Below, in pieces: positions 1-11,809 of a stretch of DNA of 64,000 nt (positions within the stretch are counted from its first letter, which is position 1; every line of letters begins with the position of its first letter). Below the pieces are notes generated by a model, which had not been told where the DNA came from, searched no databases, and saw nothing but the letters and a program-made list of their open reading frames with translations. Source of the DNA: Macrolepiota albuminosa (Eukaryota > Basidiomycota > Agaricomycetes > Agaricales > Agaricaceae); assembly GCA_027475525.1 (NCBI GenBank), contig JAMWFC010000132.1:419074-483073 (forward strand), given 5' to 3'. The translations under genes were made by a program, and so were the position numbers.

Positions 1-720
1 CAGAGGGTTCTCAACAAACTCCAGCCTAAGTGATTCACTCCCTGGGAACCACCGAGCCTTTGCCTATCAATTGCCTGTCTATTCTCTACTAAACTTGGGC
101 TATTTATACTGTTTTTCTGGTGCACAGACCATTATCTACACATGACCCTTTGTTGTAAACTCCCCAATCTCCGGAACATATTTGATAGTCCAATTTCCTT
201 TTTGAGAGGCCTGTTTTGATGCACCCATTCCACCATTCAACTTCTTGTTCCATCATTCTTCCGGATGTCTCTGATTGCCACTTCCCCATTTGTTCGAGCT
301 CTATTTAGCACGATCCCATTCATAGATCCTTCTTTCCCCTTTTGGTTGTGTCATTGTCAGATCTGATCTTTGATCCAGATCACCACAATTTGATCCTCAT
401 AGATCCTTCTTTCCCCTTTTGGTTGTGTCATTGTCAGATCTGATCTTTGATCCAGATCACCACAATTTGATCCTATTTTGTCACTTCTGCCAGCTCCCAT
501 GCTTCCCCTCCCCATTACAGTGGTTGGACTATTGTTGAGCTGATAGTTTGAGCCAGTCCCTGCCTGTTGTTCTGTACTTTTCTGTGTATTTATTGGGGTG
601 TTTTTGGAGATATAATTTGTTGAGACTGCTACCAGGAGGCTTACAGTTTTCAGCCCATAATTAAATGTTTATTTTGACTTCTGGTGCATGGTGTGTCCCT
701 GACTGCTGGTACAGCATCGT
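1..720 (-). repeat. LTR-like repeat D, inverted copy (runs off the window)
   Basis: Reverse complement of the copy at 1133-1846. Both start at the outer motif TGCTGTACCAGCAG and share a TATAAATAG-like box and the paired GGCAAAGGCTCAGTGGTTCCC segments. The copy continues beyond base 1, so its far end is not visible. It contains one 77-bp assembly-type duplication at 321-474. An LTR is the best reading because of the TATA-like box and the length, but no partner element of this family is seen. Confidence 0.5.
321..474. repeat. Exact 77-bp tandem duplication (probable contig join)
   Basis: Copies 321-397 and 398-474 are identical. The period is the same 77 bp as at fourteen other places in the window. 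Confidence 0.9.
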
Positions 721-954
721 ATCATCACCTAAATAAAACTTTACATTTTATATTAGTATGATTGGGAAAGTGGTTTGCAATCAGGTGAAAATCAATCTAT
801 ATAAAATGGAATAACAAACATATGCTGACATCAGTAAGACATAAATGATGATAGAAGCTGAGTTACTAATACATATTTGGAGCTCCAACTGAACAAAGTG
901 AGATTGGAATGGAGGCTAAGTTACTGAATTCACAATTAATGCAAGCATATCTGA

Positions 955-1132
955 AATAACAGATTATGCACCCTTTGAGCTCAATGAGGGGTACACGCCC
1001 TCCATGCTATGCAAAATTTGCATAGATATAGTAGTCTACTAAGAAGTGGTAGATTTTGCCAGGAAAGCCCTGGAAAATATTGCACAAGTGCACAATGCAA
1101 TATGCAGTTATTGAAACATGCCACTGATACAA
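955..1132 (+). pseudogene. Ty3/gypsy integrase fragment
   Basis: The plus strand reads DYAPFELNEGYTPSM and then FARKALENIAQVHNAI. This matches the integrase segment YSPFELNNAYMPSM of the gypsy element at 16037-28284. It is a CpG-poor relic cut off at 1132 by LTR-like repeat D. The same integrase seems to resume near 2020, after the insertion. Confidence 0.6.
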
Positions 1133-1846
1133 TGCTGTACCAGCAGTCAGGGACACAACATGCACCAGAAGTCAAAATAAACATTTAATCATAAGGCTGA
1201 AAACTGTAAGCCTCCTGGTAGCAGTCTCAACAAATTATATCTCCAAAAACACCCCAATAAATACACAGACAGTACAGAACAAAGGGCAGGGACCAGCTCA
1301 AGCTATCAACTCAACAATAGTCCAACCACTGTTATGGGAAGGGGAAGCATGGGAGCTGGCAAAGGTGACAAAATAGGATCAAATTGTGATAATCTAGATC
1401 AAGATCTGATCTGACAATGCCCAATTTGATATAACTGAAAGGGGAAAGAAAAAGAAGCATGGAGGGATGTCAAAAGAGATGAATAGAATGGTGGCACATG
1501 CATTGAATGGAGGAAGGAAAGGATGAATGGAATGGTGGCACTGAAACATGCATCACCAAAATGGAAAATGGAACAACAAATTAGGTCAGGAATGCTGGGA
1601 GGTCAAGAGCAAAAAGTCATGTGATCTGGTGGTCTGTGCACTGGAAAATTAGTATAAATAGTCCAAGTAGAGTAGAGAATAACCAGGCATTTGATAGGCA
1701 AAGGCTCAGTGGTTCCCAGAGAGTGAGTCACCTAGACTAGAGTTTATTGAACACCTCTTATTGGAAGTCTATTAGTAGACAAAGGCTCAGTGGTTCCCAG
1801 GGAGTGAACTACTTAGGCTGGAGTTTATTGAGAATCTTCTTCTGCA
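1133..1846 (+). repeat. LTR-like repeat D, forward copy
   Basis: Direct-orientation partner of 1-720, inserted into an integrase relic. It has a TATAAATAG box near 1653 and an imperfect internal duplication (about 1690-1745 and 1778-1835). The right end is uncertain (CA at 1846 or 1851), and no clean target duplication was found. Confidence 0.5.
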
Positions 1847-2019
1847 TTGCAGGATATTTATTCTGTGAAGCACTCAATACATCAACCTTATCATCAAGCA
1901 CCAGTGTGGATTAGAGATCACTTTCTAAGACTTCAAGAAAGCCCCAGAACTATCAGTACTACTTGCAACCAAGTACTACACCACCTATCATTGGCAGGAG
2001 GACCTGCCTGTATCTGTTG

Positions 2020-2460
2020 GAGCATTGGTATACCTATCAATGTATAACTTGAGACTGTCCAAGAGACAGGCAAGCAGGTTCTGCCCAAAGTAGATAGGGC
2101 CATCCCATGTGCTAAATACAGAACCTGATACTTTCAACTACATGCTGAAGTTGCTACAATTACTGCAGAAATAATGTATTGTTCTGAAGCTTTATGTATT
2201 GCTGTTGTGACCATATGAGGTGTCTGATGACATGTTGTTCCTGAACAGTGCAAGCCTGGAGCCAGAGACAATGACAAGTGATTTATCAAAAGCATTATTA
2301 GACATTGATAGACTGAGCACAATTGATAGTTGCTGGAGGACACTATCTGGAAGCTATACTCCCATTGTACTAAGCTGGCAGTGCTTGATGTTATATGCTT
2401 TAGCAGTATGTAGGTGCTGGAAACCAATCCAAGTATGCATCATATAGGGGGCAATTTAGC
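2020..2460 (+). pseudogene. Ty3/gypsy integrase C-terminal relic
   Basis: The plus strand reads LVYLSM, then a segment ending RFCPK and stop-IGPSHVLNTEP. This aligns with VYLSTKNLNLPKGRVSKLCPKW and IGPYKVFEAEP in the integrase near 20100-20200. Further downstream, in shifted frames, traces such as TEHN and LWK-like residues fit the chromodomain-like tail of the same protein. Stops and frameshifts are frequent. It is probably the continuation of the fragment at 955-1132. Confidence 0.5.
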
Positions 2461-3033
2461 CTCTAATTAGTGTCAGTATAGAGGCAATCTCCAGGAGTGG
2501 TGAGGGGTATGATGAGACCACTACCTCTGCCTCTATATATTATCCCAGCATATTACCTAGCCATAAAGAGCTTAGAGCATGATGCCCCAATATACTGCCT
2601 TGTTCAAGGCATCCACTAAGAGAAGCAAGTCCATTATCCTCAAGACCACACAGCTGGCTAGGGCTGAGAGCACAGAAGCTCTCAGTATAGAACAAAAAAG
2701 CAAAAAACTAGCCAAAATTCCAACAGAGAGCCTGGCCAGGCTTTTATTGCTACATCAACTCAATGTGCTGCAAAAACCTTAATCCAGCTTGGAAGAAGAG
2801 TTGTGTGTGTGCTTGTCATGACAAAGGAAAAGCATGGGCTGGTGAATCCACTTCTTACCAGGATTTTATTCTGGCATATCTTCTGCAGAGGCTGGAGAAA
2901 TAATGGGTATGATATCTGCAGATTCTTCATTTTTCCACAATATAAAGGCCATTGTTCTCATTAGTTGTATAATAGACAACATGGACCATATGCACACATA
3001 GCACAAAACAGATCTCCTTGCCTTATCTACTGC
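2461..3033. other. Intergenic, no recognised feature
   Basis: Contains a 67-codon plus-strand frame (2579-2782) with no recognisable motif. Nothing else is supported. Confidence 0.4.
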
Positions 3034-3498
3034 TGATAACACTCAAAAGTTAGTTAATAGCAGATATGGTAAACTGCTACTAATCCAAAAACCTGCATTG
3101 GACATGCTAAGTGTGTATGAGGAAGTCCTAGGCAGGTCCCAGAGAACACATCAATGAATGAAATATGAGTGATAAGGCTGATGTTGGTAAGAAAAAGGTG
3201 CTAATGATAAATGTGCCTAGAGAGAGGTGAGAAAAGGGTAGCAGACAGCAAGACAAGTAGCAAGAAAACTATAAGCTTAGCAATTCTAAGCTATATAATG
3301 CCTGCTGTAAGTGCAAGGCATGTAGGTTCCATAAAGTAATAGAGCAGTGGCAAGCAGACAAGGTGTTCAGACAATTAGTGACTAATTGTCAACTGACTCT
3401 TTATCAACAACTGCCAACTTATTGATTGTTGCCTACTAAGAATAAGAAAGATCTTAACTATTGATGATGCCAACTGTAGTTGGGAGCACTGAGTGCTA

Positions 3499-5441
3499 TG
3501 TAGTAAAACATTGTCAAAGATTGAAGAGTTTTGGCAGAGTTTTGATGTGCACAAGACAATAAAATATGACTAGGCACTAGTAATTAGTGCTTTTGATGCT
3601 ATCTAGCAAACTATAAGCACTACAATCTTAATAAAGGTTGAACAAAAAGACAAGATAGTGCAATATAAATGTGCCTATTGTTGGTACTATAAACAATAAA
3701 AACAATATAAATACTGCTAGTGCCTAACTCTCTGGCAGCATTAAGTCAAACTAGCAAGATCTAAATAGTGAGAGTAACTGAGTTCTGATTTTGTTGTTAT
3801 TTACATATCTAGTAGCTATTTTTTATACTCTATGCTACTATAATCTGAAAATAAATCTACCTGTGGCACTACAAATTAGCACCTCTTCTCATAGTGATAG
3901 AACTCCACAAAGGCTAGGCATATCAACAGCAGGCTCAGTACTGATTCCAAATATTTTACTATGCACAATTCAAATTTAGCATGCATGATTTACCCATTTC
4001 AAACTATACTCAATGGCCACATATGGCAAGCAATGGATTTGATCAGTAATAGCACTGGTGGGAGCTGAAATGACAGGTGATAGTTGGCATCACTCTGTCA
4101 GCATATGGCACAGCTATATAGTCAACAGCAGTGCTTACGATTTGAAATGATGATATTTTCCTGTGACAAACAGCCTGGCATTTCATCTTGGCATCTGACA
4201 CCACTTGATGCTTTCTCTCAACTTAGATGGACAGCATTCTTGTTAACTTCTCATTATTTAGTTTAATGCAGGATGTTTACTTACATTCTTTACAGTTCAC
4301 CACTTTTTGGTGATACTTAGCCACAATGGTAAACTTATTTTTACTATAAATATTTACTGTTATTACTAGTTACAAAAACAAGAACAGAGTACTCAGTTTA
4401 GACCCACTTTTGCTCAGTTCACCTTCTAGTTTGATTTTTTTTGTGCTGACTTAGTCCAAAGTTACCAACTGTCTGAACATCTCTAGCCTGCTTGCTGCAG
4501 TTGTGCATACAAAACTTACATGCCTTGCATCTACAGCAGACAATATACAGCTTAGTTGTTGTTAAGCCTCTAGTTTTTCTTGCTATACTCCTTGCCACAC
4601 ATTACTCATATCTGCTTCCTCCTTCATTTAGGTGCACTTTGTTGTTAATGCACTTTCTTTACTGCACTCCTCTTACCAACTTCCCTTTCTGACCTTCACC
4701 AAATCTTGCTGTTTAACTCATTCCAACTTGTTTTCTGGGACCTGCCCAGAACTCCCTCAAACACTTAGTGTGCTCAATGCATACTTGCCAGTCAGTAGCC
4801 ATAAACTGTGTATGCTACTGATCAACTTTTGAGCATCATCAATGACTACAGCTAATGGCAACCTGTTAATGATGACTGACAGCACATGAATAATAGCAAC
4901 CAATAGAATAACTATTTATTGGCTATGGCAACTCTAAAACTACTTAAAATTATATGAGTCTGTTTACTTTTTACTGCAAGTCTAATTGGCCAGGATGTTT
5001 TGGTGTATAGTTAGAAAAACCTTGACAGATGCCATAATCCAGAAGCACTATCTCCAGTGCTAAATATTATTTCTACTTTAAATAGGACAAAGTGTCAGGC
5101 TTTAGTATATCCAGTCTCTTTGTTATCAATTCTTGTATTTCTAATAATGGTGCCTTGACAGATATCAGCATTTAAGGCTATATCCATTCAGAATTGATCA
5201 GAGTTTGGTCAACACTGCCTTCTCATAGTTGCACTAATATTATTTCTTTATAAGTCCTGAGTCCTTCAAGTCACTAAATAGCAAATAATTAGCTGGAACT
5301 GTTAAGTAGAGCTTGCATTGAGAAGCAATAGCCAAGAAAATTCTGAGCTCCAGAAAGTAGCTTGAGTTTCTAGATTTGACAAATGTTAGTTGACCTGTAT
5401 TGTCTCTTGATGTGCTCAGTCCAAGCAGAAGTCTATTACCA
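3499..5441 (+). repeat. LTR-E relic inside LTR-A
   Basis: Shares its start (TGTAGTAAAACATTGTC versus TGCAGTATAACATTGTC), the segment ATTGGCCAGG and its end (TCAGTCCAAGCAGAAG) with the copy at about 9033-10145. It is split at 3895 by an inverted LTR-A copy. Boundaries are approximate. Confidence 0.5.
3895..4841 (-). repeat. LTR-A, inverted copy inside LTR-E
   Basis: Starts TGATAGAACTCCACAAAGGC and ends GAGCATCATCA, the reverse complement of LTR-A, at 947 bp. It is CpG-poor and diverged. No clear target duplication is visible. Confidence 0.6.
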
Positions 5442-6107
5442 TGAGGTGAACTGAGTAGATTAGAGGTATGGAAACTCTGTTCTGTTCTACTATAGACAAG
5501 TTAGTAAGTATTTTACATTGAGTTTGCCATTGCCAAGTGGCTAAACATTGCCAAAGTGCAGTGAGTTGAAAAAATTTTACAAGTTGGCTGCAATGGCTCT
5601 ACAATTCTGCCATCTATCCAATTTACTAACAAGTGCCAGATACTAAATTAAGATGCCAAGCTGCTGGTCCATCAAACCTGCTGTCTATCCAATTTGCTAA
5701 GTAATGTTAGGTGCCAAATCAGGACACTAAATAATGTCAAATGCTAAGGTCAAATATCAAGCTGTCTGTCATGTATGATAATTCATCAATTCTAGCATTA
5801 AGTGCTGCTATCCAATGACTGATGCCATTTGTGTCATTCTGTCTGCCATCAGCACTATCACTGATTGGATTTATCTCTTGCTATGTACAGCCATTAAATA
5901 ATGCTTAAAATAGTTGGATCATATGTGCTAAGGTATTTCAAACTGGTGCTGTGATGCTACAGGCTGCTATTGGTGCACTGAGCCTGTGTGGAGTCATATC
6001 ACCACTCACAAGTGGCAGGCAACCTCACCAAGTTGGGACACCAACTATAGCAAAAGAACATGTCGATAAGGAGTAAAGAACATGCCTTCCTGCTCAACCA
6101 GGTTGTG

Positions 6108-6362
6108 TAAGAGTGACCTCTGGAGGCTATGGCTCAGTCACACAGCTGGCAGAGGGGGATCCAAAGAGAACAAGTCTAGAGATTCTCTATGCCAGGTTAG
6201 ATGCTTAGGGCCTTTGAAGTATGGAAAACAACTGTACAGGACAACAGAACTTTAAAAATTCAAAAATTGCCTAAACAAACAAATGCACAAATAAGGCAGG
6301 AAAACTCTGCACTTTAGAGGTCAGAAAGGCAAACTCTAGCTTATATACATTGGTTTGGAGTT
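6108..6362 (+). repeat. LTR-C copy, truncated
   Basis: Starts TGTAAGAGTGACCTCTGGAGG. It matches the copies at 7582-7925 (forward), 39642-39987 (inverted) and 56868-56970 (fragment). It stops before the GAAGGGCCC segment that closes the other copies. Confidence 0.55.
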
Positions 6363-6469
6363 GAGATAGAATTTTTTGTCCTTTTTTATTTCTTTATGCA
6401 GCCATATTGATAGCTTCTTCCTGGTTTCTTCATCAATTCATCATTGGTGTGTATGCAACATTATACTTT

Positions 6470-7580
6470 TTTGCCATTTGAATTATTCTCTGCAGAAAGG
6501 CTGGCAGCGCATTTTCTCCTAACCTTGTATCAACTATGGTGTCTTATAGGAAGAGATTGAGCTTTAGAGAGTTCCCTGCCTTTTTCTTAGTAATTTTTGT
6601 GCTTATGATCTTGTCAGCTATTATGGCCTGTTTGGGGTAGTCTTGACCTATTTTTAGGTAGTTTTGAGCTTTCATCAGTTCTATTGCCTCATTGTTGACC
6701 CTTATATTGAGTAGTTTCTTTCCTCCATATTTGTGTGACATTTATAGCATCTGGACACCTATAGTAGGTCATATATCTTCTTTCCACATGAGACTTTTTT
6801 ATTATTTTTGACAGCAAATCTTCAACAGGTTTGGGCATTCCTTGAACCCTTACACAGAATTGAGTCCCACCACTTACAACCATATTTATTATGAGTTTGC
6901 ATCCTTCTAGGGTAGGTTTTCTCTTCTCCAGCACTTGCAGTCTTTTACAACTGCTTCTACTATTGGAGTCCAAATGCTGGTGTGGTTAATACTGTTTTCT
7001 ATGAAGGCTCCCAGCAAGCATGTCGCTTCTCCATCTCTGGCAATCTTTATGTTTTTTTGGAATCTCTGGATTGTTCAGATGGATGTTTTGTCTGTATTTT
7101 AGTGTTCTCATCTGGATGATGACAGTCTTAGGTATGTTGAATTTTGCTTTAGAGGCTTTATACCAGCTCTTTAGAACATTTTCTAAATCCTAGAACTTAT
7201 CATTCTCTGTGAGGTATACAGTAGTGTTATCTGCAAACAGAGTCATTATTAGTCTTTCCATATTGATATTGATGTTCTTTAAGTCAGATCTTATTATTTT
7301 AGCTAGTAACTCAATTGCAATATTAAAAAGTAGACATGACAGGGGGTCATTTTAGTGCACCCCTCAGGTGACTTGAAAACTTTGACTCTTTTTGCCATTT
7401 AATATGATTTTTGTTTGAGCATCAATATATAGTACTTTGTATAAAGTATTTAGAGAATACAAATCTTTTCAGCAAGGCTCAGAGGAAAGAGTGCAGGATC
7501 TTATTATATGCTTTTTCTTGATTTAGGCAAACTATTATGCCATTTATTTCTGTCTTTCTGCACTACTCAATTGTAACTTA
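6470..7580 (-). pseudogene. Tad/L1-like LINE reverse transcriptase relic
   Basis: The minus strand, read in shifting frames, gives the order of a fungal LINE reverse transcriptase: CLNQEKAYNKI (family DQEKAYD) near 7500, LFADNTTVYLTE near 7220, then an AKFNIPKT segment, and C-terminal pieces KKSHVERRYMTYY and MSHKYGGKKLLNIR at 6544-6830. The catalytic FADD reads FADN, and there are many stops. LTR-C copies lie on both sides. The endonuclease half of a similar LINE lies separately at 36420-37140. Confidence 0.65.
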
Positions 7581-7581
7581 T

Positions 7582-7925
7582 TGTAAGGATGACCTCTGGA
7601 GGCTGTGGCTCAGTCACACAGCTGGCAGAGGGAAATCCAAAGTGTATTAGAATATATACTGACAATATCATGATAACTACTCACCTGGCAGAGAGAAATC
7701 CAAAGAAAACAAGTTTAAGGATTCTCTATGCCAGGTTGGATGCTTCTGAGGCCTCTGAAGCATGGAAAACAACTGTATAGTATAACAACCTTAAAAACTT
7801 AAAAATTGCCTACACAAATAATTGCACAAATAAGGGGCAAACTCTGGCAAACTCTGGCTTATATAAGCAGTCTGGAAGTGATGCTGAAGGGCCCATACTT
7901 GTCTGGATGGTGTAAGACCTAAAAA
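7582..7925 (+). repeat. LTR-C copy
   Basis: Starts TGTAAGGATGACCTCTGGAGG and ends near GAAGGGCCCATACTTGTC. Compared with 6108-6362 it has an extra internal segment (GTGTATTAGAATATATACTG and following) that is also present in the copies at 39.9 kb and 56.9 kb. Confidence 0.55.
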
Positions 7926-8526
7926 CACAATAAGTAACAATTAGTCTCAGTATGCGTATCGATAGATAAAGAAGCAACTATATTATATATCTAAAAATAC
8001 AATAAGTAACAATTTTGTTTACACAGTATTGATTAGAGTCCAAGTAAGAGAGAACAGAAAAGAAGAACTCACAGCCTCAGCATGTGTGTCAATAGATGAA
8101 GAAGCAACTGAGACATAAATGAGTCTGACTTTAGTTTAAATAATATGGTACATGTGACTCTTGTATGAAAGCAGACCTTAAAGTCCAACACAACCCAATC
8201 TGCAAATAAGTAAAGAAGGAACAGACTGATACTGGTAACAATCTGAGTGACTGCGGATTCCCATGACACCTACTCTGTAGCTGAGTAAAGAATTGATATA
8301 GTAGCTAAAGACAGGAGTTTTGTGTCACCAAGTGGGACTTTAGTATAACAAGTCAGAGGGGTCAAAACAGAAGGAAGTGGTAAAGAATGATGAGGAATTG
8401 ATTGTTGAAAAACCCTGTGTGGTACATGATTCAAGACAGGAATGTTATTACTAGGAAAAGAAAAAGAATGAAACTGATTTGATGTATGTGTATCAGGATG
8501 AATATTGTTTTGAAAAGTGACATCAT
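7926..8526. other. No recognised gene; two minus-strand open frames
   Basis: Frames of 86 codons (8270-8530) and 66 codons (8069-8269) on the minus strand follow each other but show no motif I recognise. The short segment TACAATAAGTAACAATT is repeated near 7930 and 7998. The chromodomain gypsy LTR starts, truncated, at 8527. Confidence 0.35.
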
Positions 8527-8669
8527 GCACTTAGATTATCTTTTCTTTAGTTTAATTCACCTTGTTTTAGGTATGTTACAACCACACTGTATTGTGCTTA
8601 TTATGAATATAATTTTGTCTTAGACTCTCTCATCATGCTGCATTGTAATTTACTGACAAGAGAATAACA
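8527..8669 (+). repeat. Chromovirus 5' LTR (3' part only)
   Basis: Matches the 3' LTR from GCACTTAGATTATC to the final TAACA, with mostly transition differences. The first 50 or so bases present in the 3' LTR are missing here. Confidence 0.75.
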
Positions 8670-8726
8670 CTTGAATCAAACTACAAGATCTTTTTTTTTC
8701 TTTTCATTTGGCACTCAGCTCTGATG

Positions 8727-9030
8727 TCCAACTCAGACTTGACAGAGAAAATGATGACCTTGTCCAAGAAATAGATTGCAAAGATGGTATTTGACACCCT
8801 ACAGACTGAACTTGTGGCACAATTGCAGTCCAGCCTGGCTGAGGTGCAGAGTAGATTGGAGGCATTGGCAGTTCATATCTCACATATAGAACTTGGCAGC
8901 TGCAGATCAATGCCACAGCCCAGCATCAGCTCCCTGAAGAAATATAATAGGGCATCCAAGCAGTTGGCAGATCAGTTCATCAGCCAGGTTGAGGTGGTGA
9001 TGATGCCAACTGGGGTTGGATGCACTGGAC
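8727..9030 (+). pseudogene. Chromovirus gag, N-terminal part
   Basis: ATG at 8723-8730 gives MSNSDLTEKM. A stop follows, and then a coiled-coil-like segment at 8784 onward (QTELVAQLQSSLAEVQ). It is cut near 9032 by LTR-E. Position directly after the LTR and the helical character fit a gag start. Confidence 0.5.
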
Positions 9031-9032
9031 AT

Positions 9033-10145
9033 TATGCAGTATAACATTGTCTCCAGCACTGGGCATGCATAGTTGTGAGGAGTCCTGACAGAGTCCTAGT
9101 ATGCTCAAGCAAATGTAATTATTTGACGTGCTAGATGATAGTGCTTCTGATGCTACCTAGCAAGTTGTAAGTGATGTAGTTCAGGCAAAGATATTGAGAA
9201 GAGAAAGAGTAGCACAACATAATGTGCCCATAGGTGGCACCTTAGACAACAAAGACAATAGAGACAAAGCTAGCACCTAACTCAGTGATGGAGTTAGGAC
9301 AGGCTAGCGTGATTTGAACACTGAATATAACTGGCTGCTCAAAGAGTTACAATTTGTTGCTATATACATGTAGAGTAGCTATCTTTTATATTATGCACTA
9401 CTATATTTTTGAAATAAGTCCATACATGGTGCTACCAATTAGCATCTGTCCTTGTGGTTACAATTAATGGAGACCTGTCAATAGTAACTAGCACATATAG
9501 GGGAATGGCGACTAACAGCATTATAGCTCATTGGTCATGGCAACTCTAAAGTGATTTAAACTTGTATGAGTCTGCTCACTTTTTAGTGTAATTCCGATTG
9601 GCCAGGCCTCTATGGGGTATGGTTAGAAAATCCTCGACAGACACTGTGAGTTTTAATGTTGGTGCTAAACATTGTATCAATTTTTGATGGATAAAAATGT
9701 CAGGTTAGAATATATCCTGTTCCATTGTTGTTGATTCTTTAAACTTCTGATTGAGGTGTCTTGTCAAATGGCAGTGCCTAATGCTAACTTCTTTATGGAA
9801 CTGATTGGGGTTTGGTCAGAGTCATCTCCCCACCATTGTGCTCACACCATGAGTCCTGAATCTCCTAATTCTTTAAAGTCAATAGGTGGTGTATGCTGAA
9901 AGATTAATAGTGGTGGTTTAGAACCATGAGTCCTGAATCTCCTAATTCTTTAAAGTCAATAGGTGGTGTATGCTGAAAGATTAATAGTGGTGGTTTAGAC
10001 TAATAAACAACACCTAGAACAGAGCACTAAGTCCTGAGGTATTCTGTGTCTGAGAGAATCACTAGAGTCTCCAGTATGTCTAGTGTTGGTAGGTTTACAG
10101 TGTGCTCCTTGATGCACTCAGTCTGAGTAGAAGCCTATCAGCAGT
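9033..10145 (+). repeat. LTR-E copy inserted in chromovirus gag
   Basis: About 1.1 kb, from TGCAGTATAACATTGTC to AGAAGCCTATCAGCA, homologous to the split copy at 3499-5441. It includes one 77-bp join-type duplication (9846-9999), so the true length is about 1036 bp. It separates the gag start from the rest of gag. Confidence 0.55.
9846..9999. repeat. Exact 77-bp tandem duplication (probable contig join)
   Basis: Copies 9846-9922 and 9923-9999 are identical. Confidence 0.9.
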
Positions 10146-10289
10146 AGCAGAATTTGAGATGTTCTGTAATGAGCATTAAAAGATTTTATAGATGCAGTCA
10201 TATCTTATAGAGTTAGCCCTAGCCTGGTCCTATGTCATTACTACAGGGTCAGATGACTCAGCTGCAAACCCACAGAGGTTTGAGTAGTG

Positions 10290-10835
10290 TGGCTGACTAA
10301 CTTCAAGGTGGTCTTTGGATTGCGTGACCCAGCTCAAGATGTGTTGAACTGCATTGAGGTGCTGTAGCAGAGCTCAAGGTCAATCACAGAATACTGCATG
10401 GCCTTCTTTGAACTCAAGGGCAAGCTGGGCCCAGCAAATGCTAACAGCAAATATATTAAAAACAGGTTCTGAAAGAGGCTAAGCGCAGCAGCAATGGAGG
10501 CCCTTATTAACACAGATTTTTTGACTGCTGAGGAGGTACATGACATCCTACTTTGGCAGGAGGGCAAGCTGGCCAATATAGCTGCAAAAAAAAGGGCCAG
10601 TGGCATGGGTTGAACACGCTAAAGGCTTTGAACGCTTCTCAACCTACAATGGTGGTTTCTGTAATAACGACTATGTGAGTGGCCAACCTGCCAGTACCAA
10701 AGGATCTGGATGCCATGAACATTGACTAAGCTCAGAGAAATACTGCAAGAAAGTACTTCAAGTGTGGAAAACCTGGCCACCTGATTGCAGAGTGCCTGGT
10801 GGCAGGTTTTGTGTAGGGTTGCCTCATACTGTTGT
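10290..10835 (+). pseudogene. Chromovirus gag, C-terminal part with zinc knuckle
   Basis: Reads FKVVFGLRDPAQ near 10300, then AFFELKGKLG, and a CCHC knuckle near 10750-10795 reading YFKCGKPGHLIAEC. The first knuckle cysteine has become Tyr. There are several stops. Gag forms the particle and binds RNA in intact relatives. Confidence 0.7.
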
Positions 10836-10989
10836 GATAAGCACAACTAATAGGTCTCATTTAACCACATCTAGTAATGAGATTGTGCTGCAGGAACCTT
10901 GCAATGCAAATTTTAAAGCATCTGGCTGCTGTAGCTGTTATACAGCGGTAATACATGCATGCTCATTATGCTCACCATTCTCTGCACTT

Positions 10990-11328
10990 GAGCTTCCAGT
11001 CACATTGCAGATCTAGGTGCCTGGCTCATCCACTCTGTACGTCATTGACACCAGGGCCATGATGGACTTGGGAGCTAGCTGCTGCTTTGCAAACCCTTGT
11101 TTTATGGCAGAACAGGTGTTGATAACAATACACAAGAAACAGCCCATGCATCTCCATATGATCAACAATTCAGAGATCTGTTCTGGCCTCATCACTGACA
11201 AGGTCCACCTGAGGATGGTTCTGGGGGACCACAAGAAGATGCTAGTGTTGGATGTTGCAGATATTGGAAACAACAACCTCATACTTGGAGTTGGCTGGTT
11301 AAGACTTCATAATCCATCCATCAACTGA
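10990..11328 (+). pseudogene. Chromovirus aspartic protease
   Basis: Segment MMDLGASCCFANPCF corresponds to the catalytic D-S/T-G loop, with the Ser/Thr replaced by Leu. The distal LILGVGWLRLHNPSIN is the usual end of retropepsin in gypsy polyproteins. The frame is open from 11017 to 11328 but the active-site loop is altered, so it is probably inactive. Confidence 0.75.
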
Positions 11329-11809
11329 GAGCATTCAACTATGTGCTTTGAGTCAGTCTTTGCTGCAAGAGATGTCTACCAAGAGTGGCTCTGCCATGGG
11401 TGGCCACTACAGTTTGGGCATTTGCAAAGAAGTATGCAATGCCACCACATCTGAGGCCGCTTTTGCCAAGCCCAGCAGAGAAGTTTTACAAATTGAAGCT
11501 GGCCCACATGAGGAAGACAGAGTTTCTACATGCTTAACATCAGGAGGCAGTGCATGCAGCAAAGGCCTGCATCAATAACATGTTGATAAAGGTGGAGGAG
11601 CATGCATATCTGAAGCAGTAGTGGGATTTGCAATCCCACAGAAACATGTCAGGCTCTCAGCTGCTACCAGTAGAAGAGCAAGTGGCAGCAACAGGCAGCA
11701 TGTCTCAGACACTGGTGGAGGAGAATGTGTGGCAGAGAAGTGGTGAGAAATATGCAGTTGAGAACATGATGCTAGAGGTATATCATGACTACCTCAATGT
11801 GTTTGACAA

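Larger units (their letters stand above)
3034..6001 (+). repeat. LTR-A relic, split by later insertions
   Basis: The ends match the intact LTR-A at 29742-30673: start TGATAACACTCAAAAG, end GAGTCATATCA, with a CCCAGAGAAC-type core near 3138. CpG is almost absent. The family length is about 932 bp, so the 2.97-kb span is explained by an LTR-E insertion (about 3499-5441), itself carrying an inverted LTR-A. The LTR-A sequence resumes near 5455 with GGAAACTCTGTTCT. Confidence 0.6.

Noticed and set aside
6211..7920. LTR-C copies at 6108 and 7582 as the two LTRs of one element around the LINE
   Set aside because: The interior is LINE reverse transcriptase, the copies differ in internal segments and truncation, and no matching target duplication is seen.
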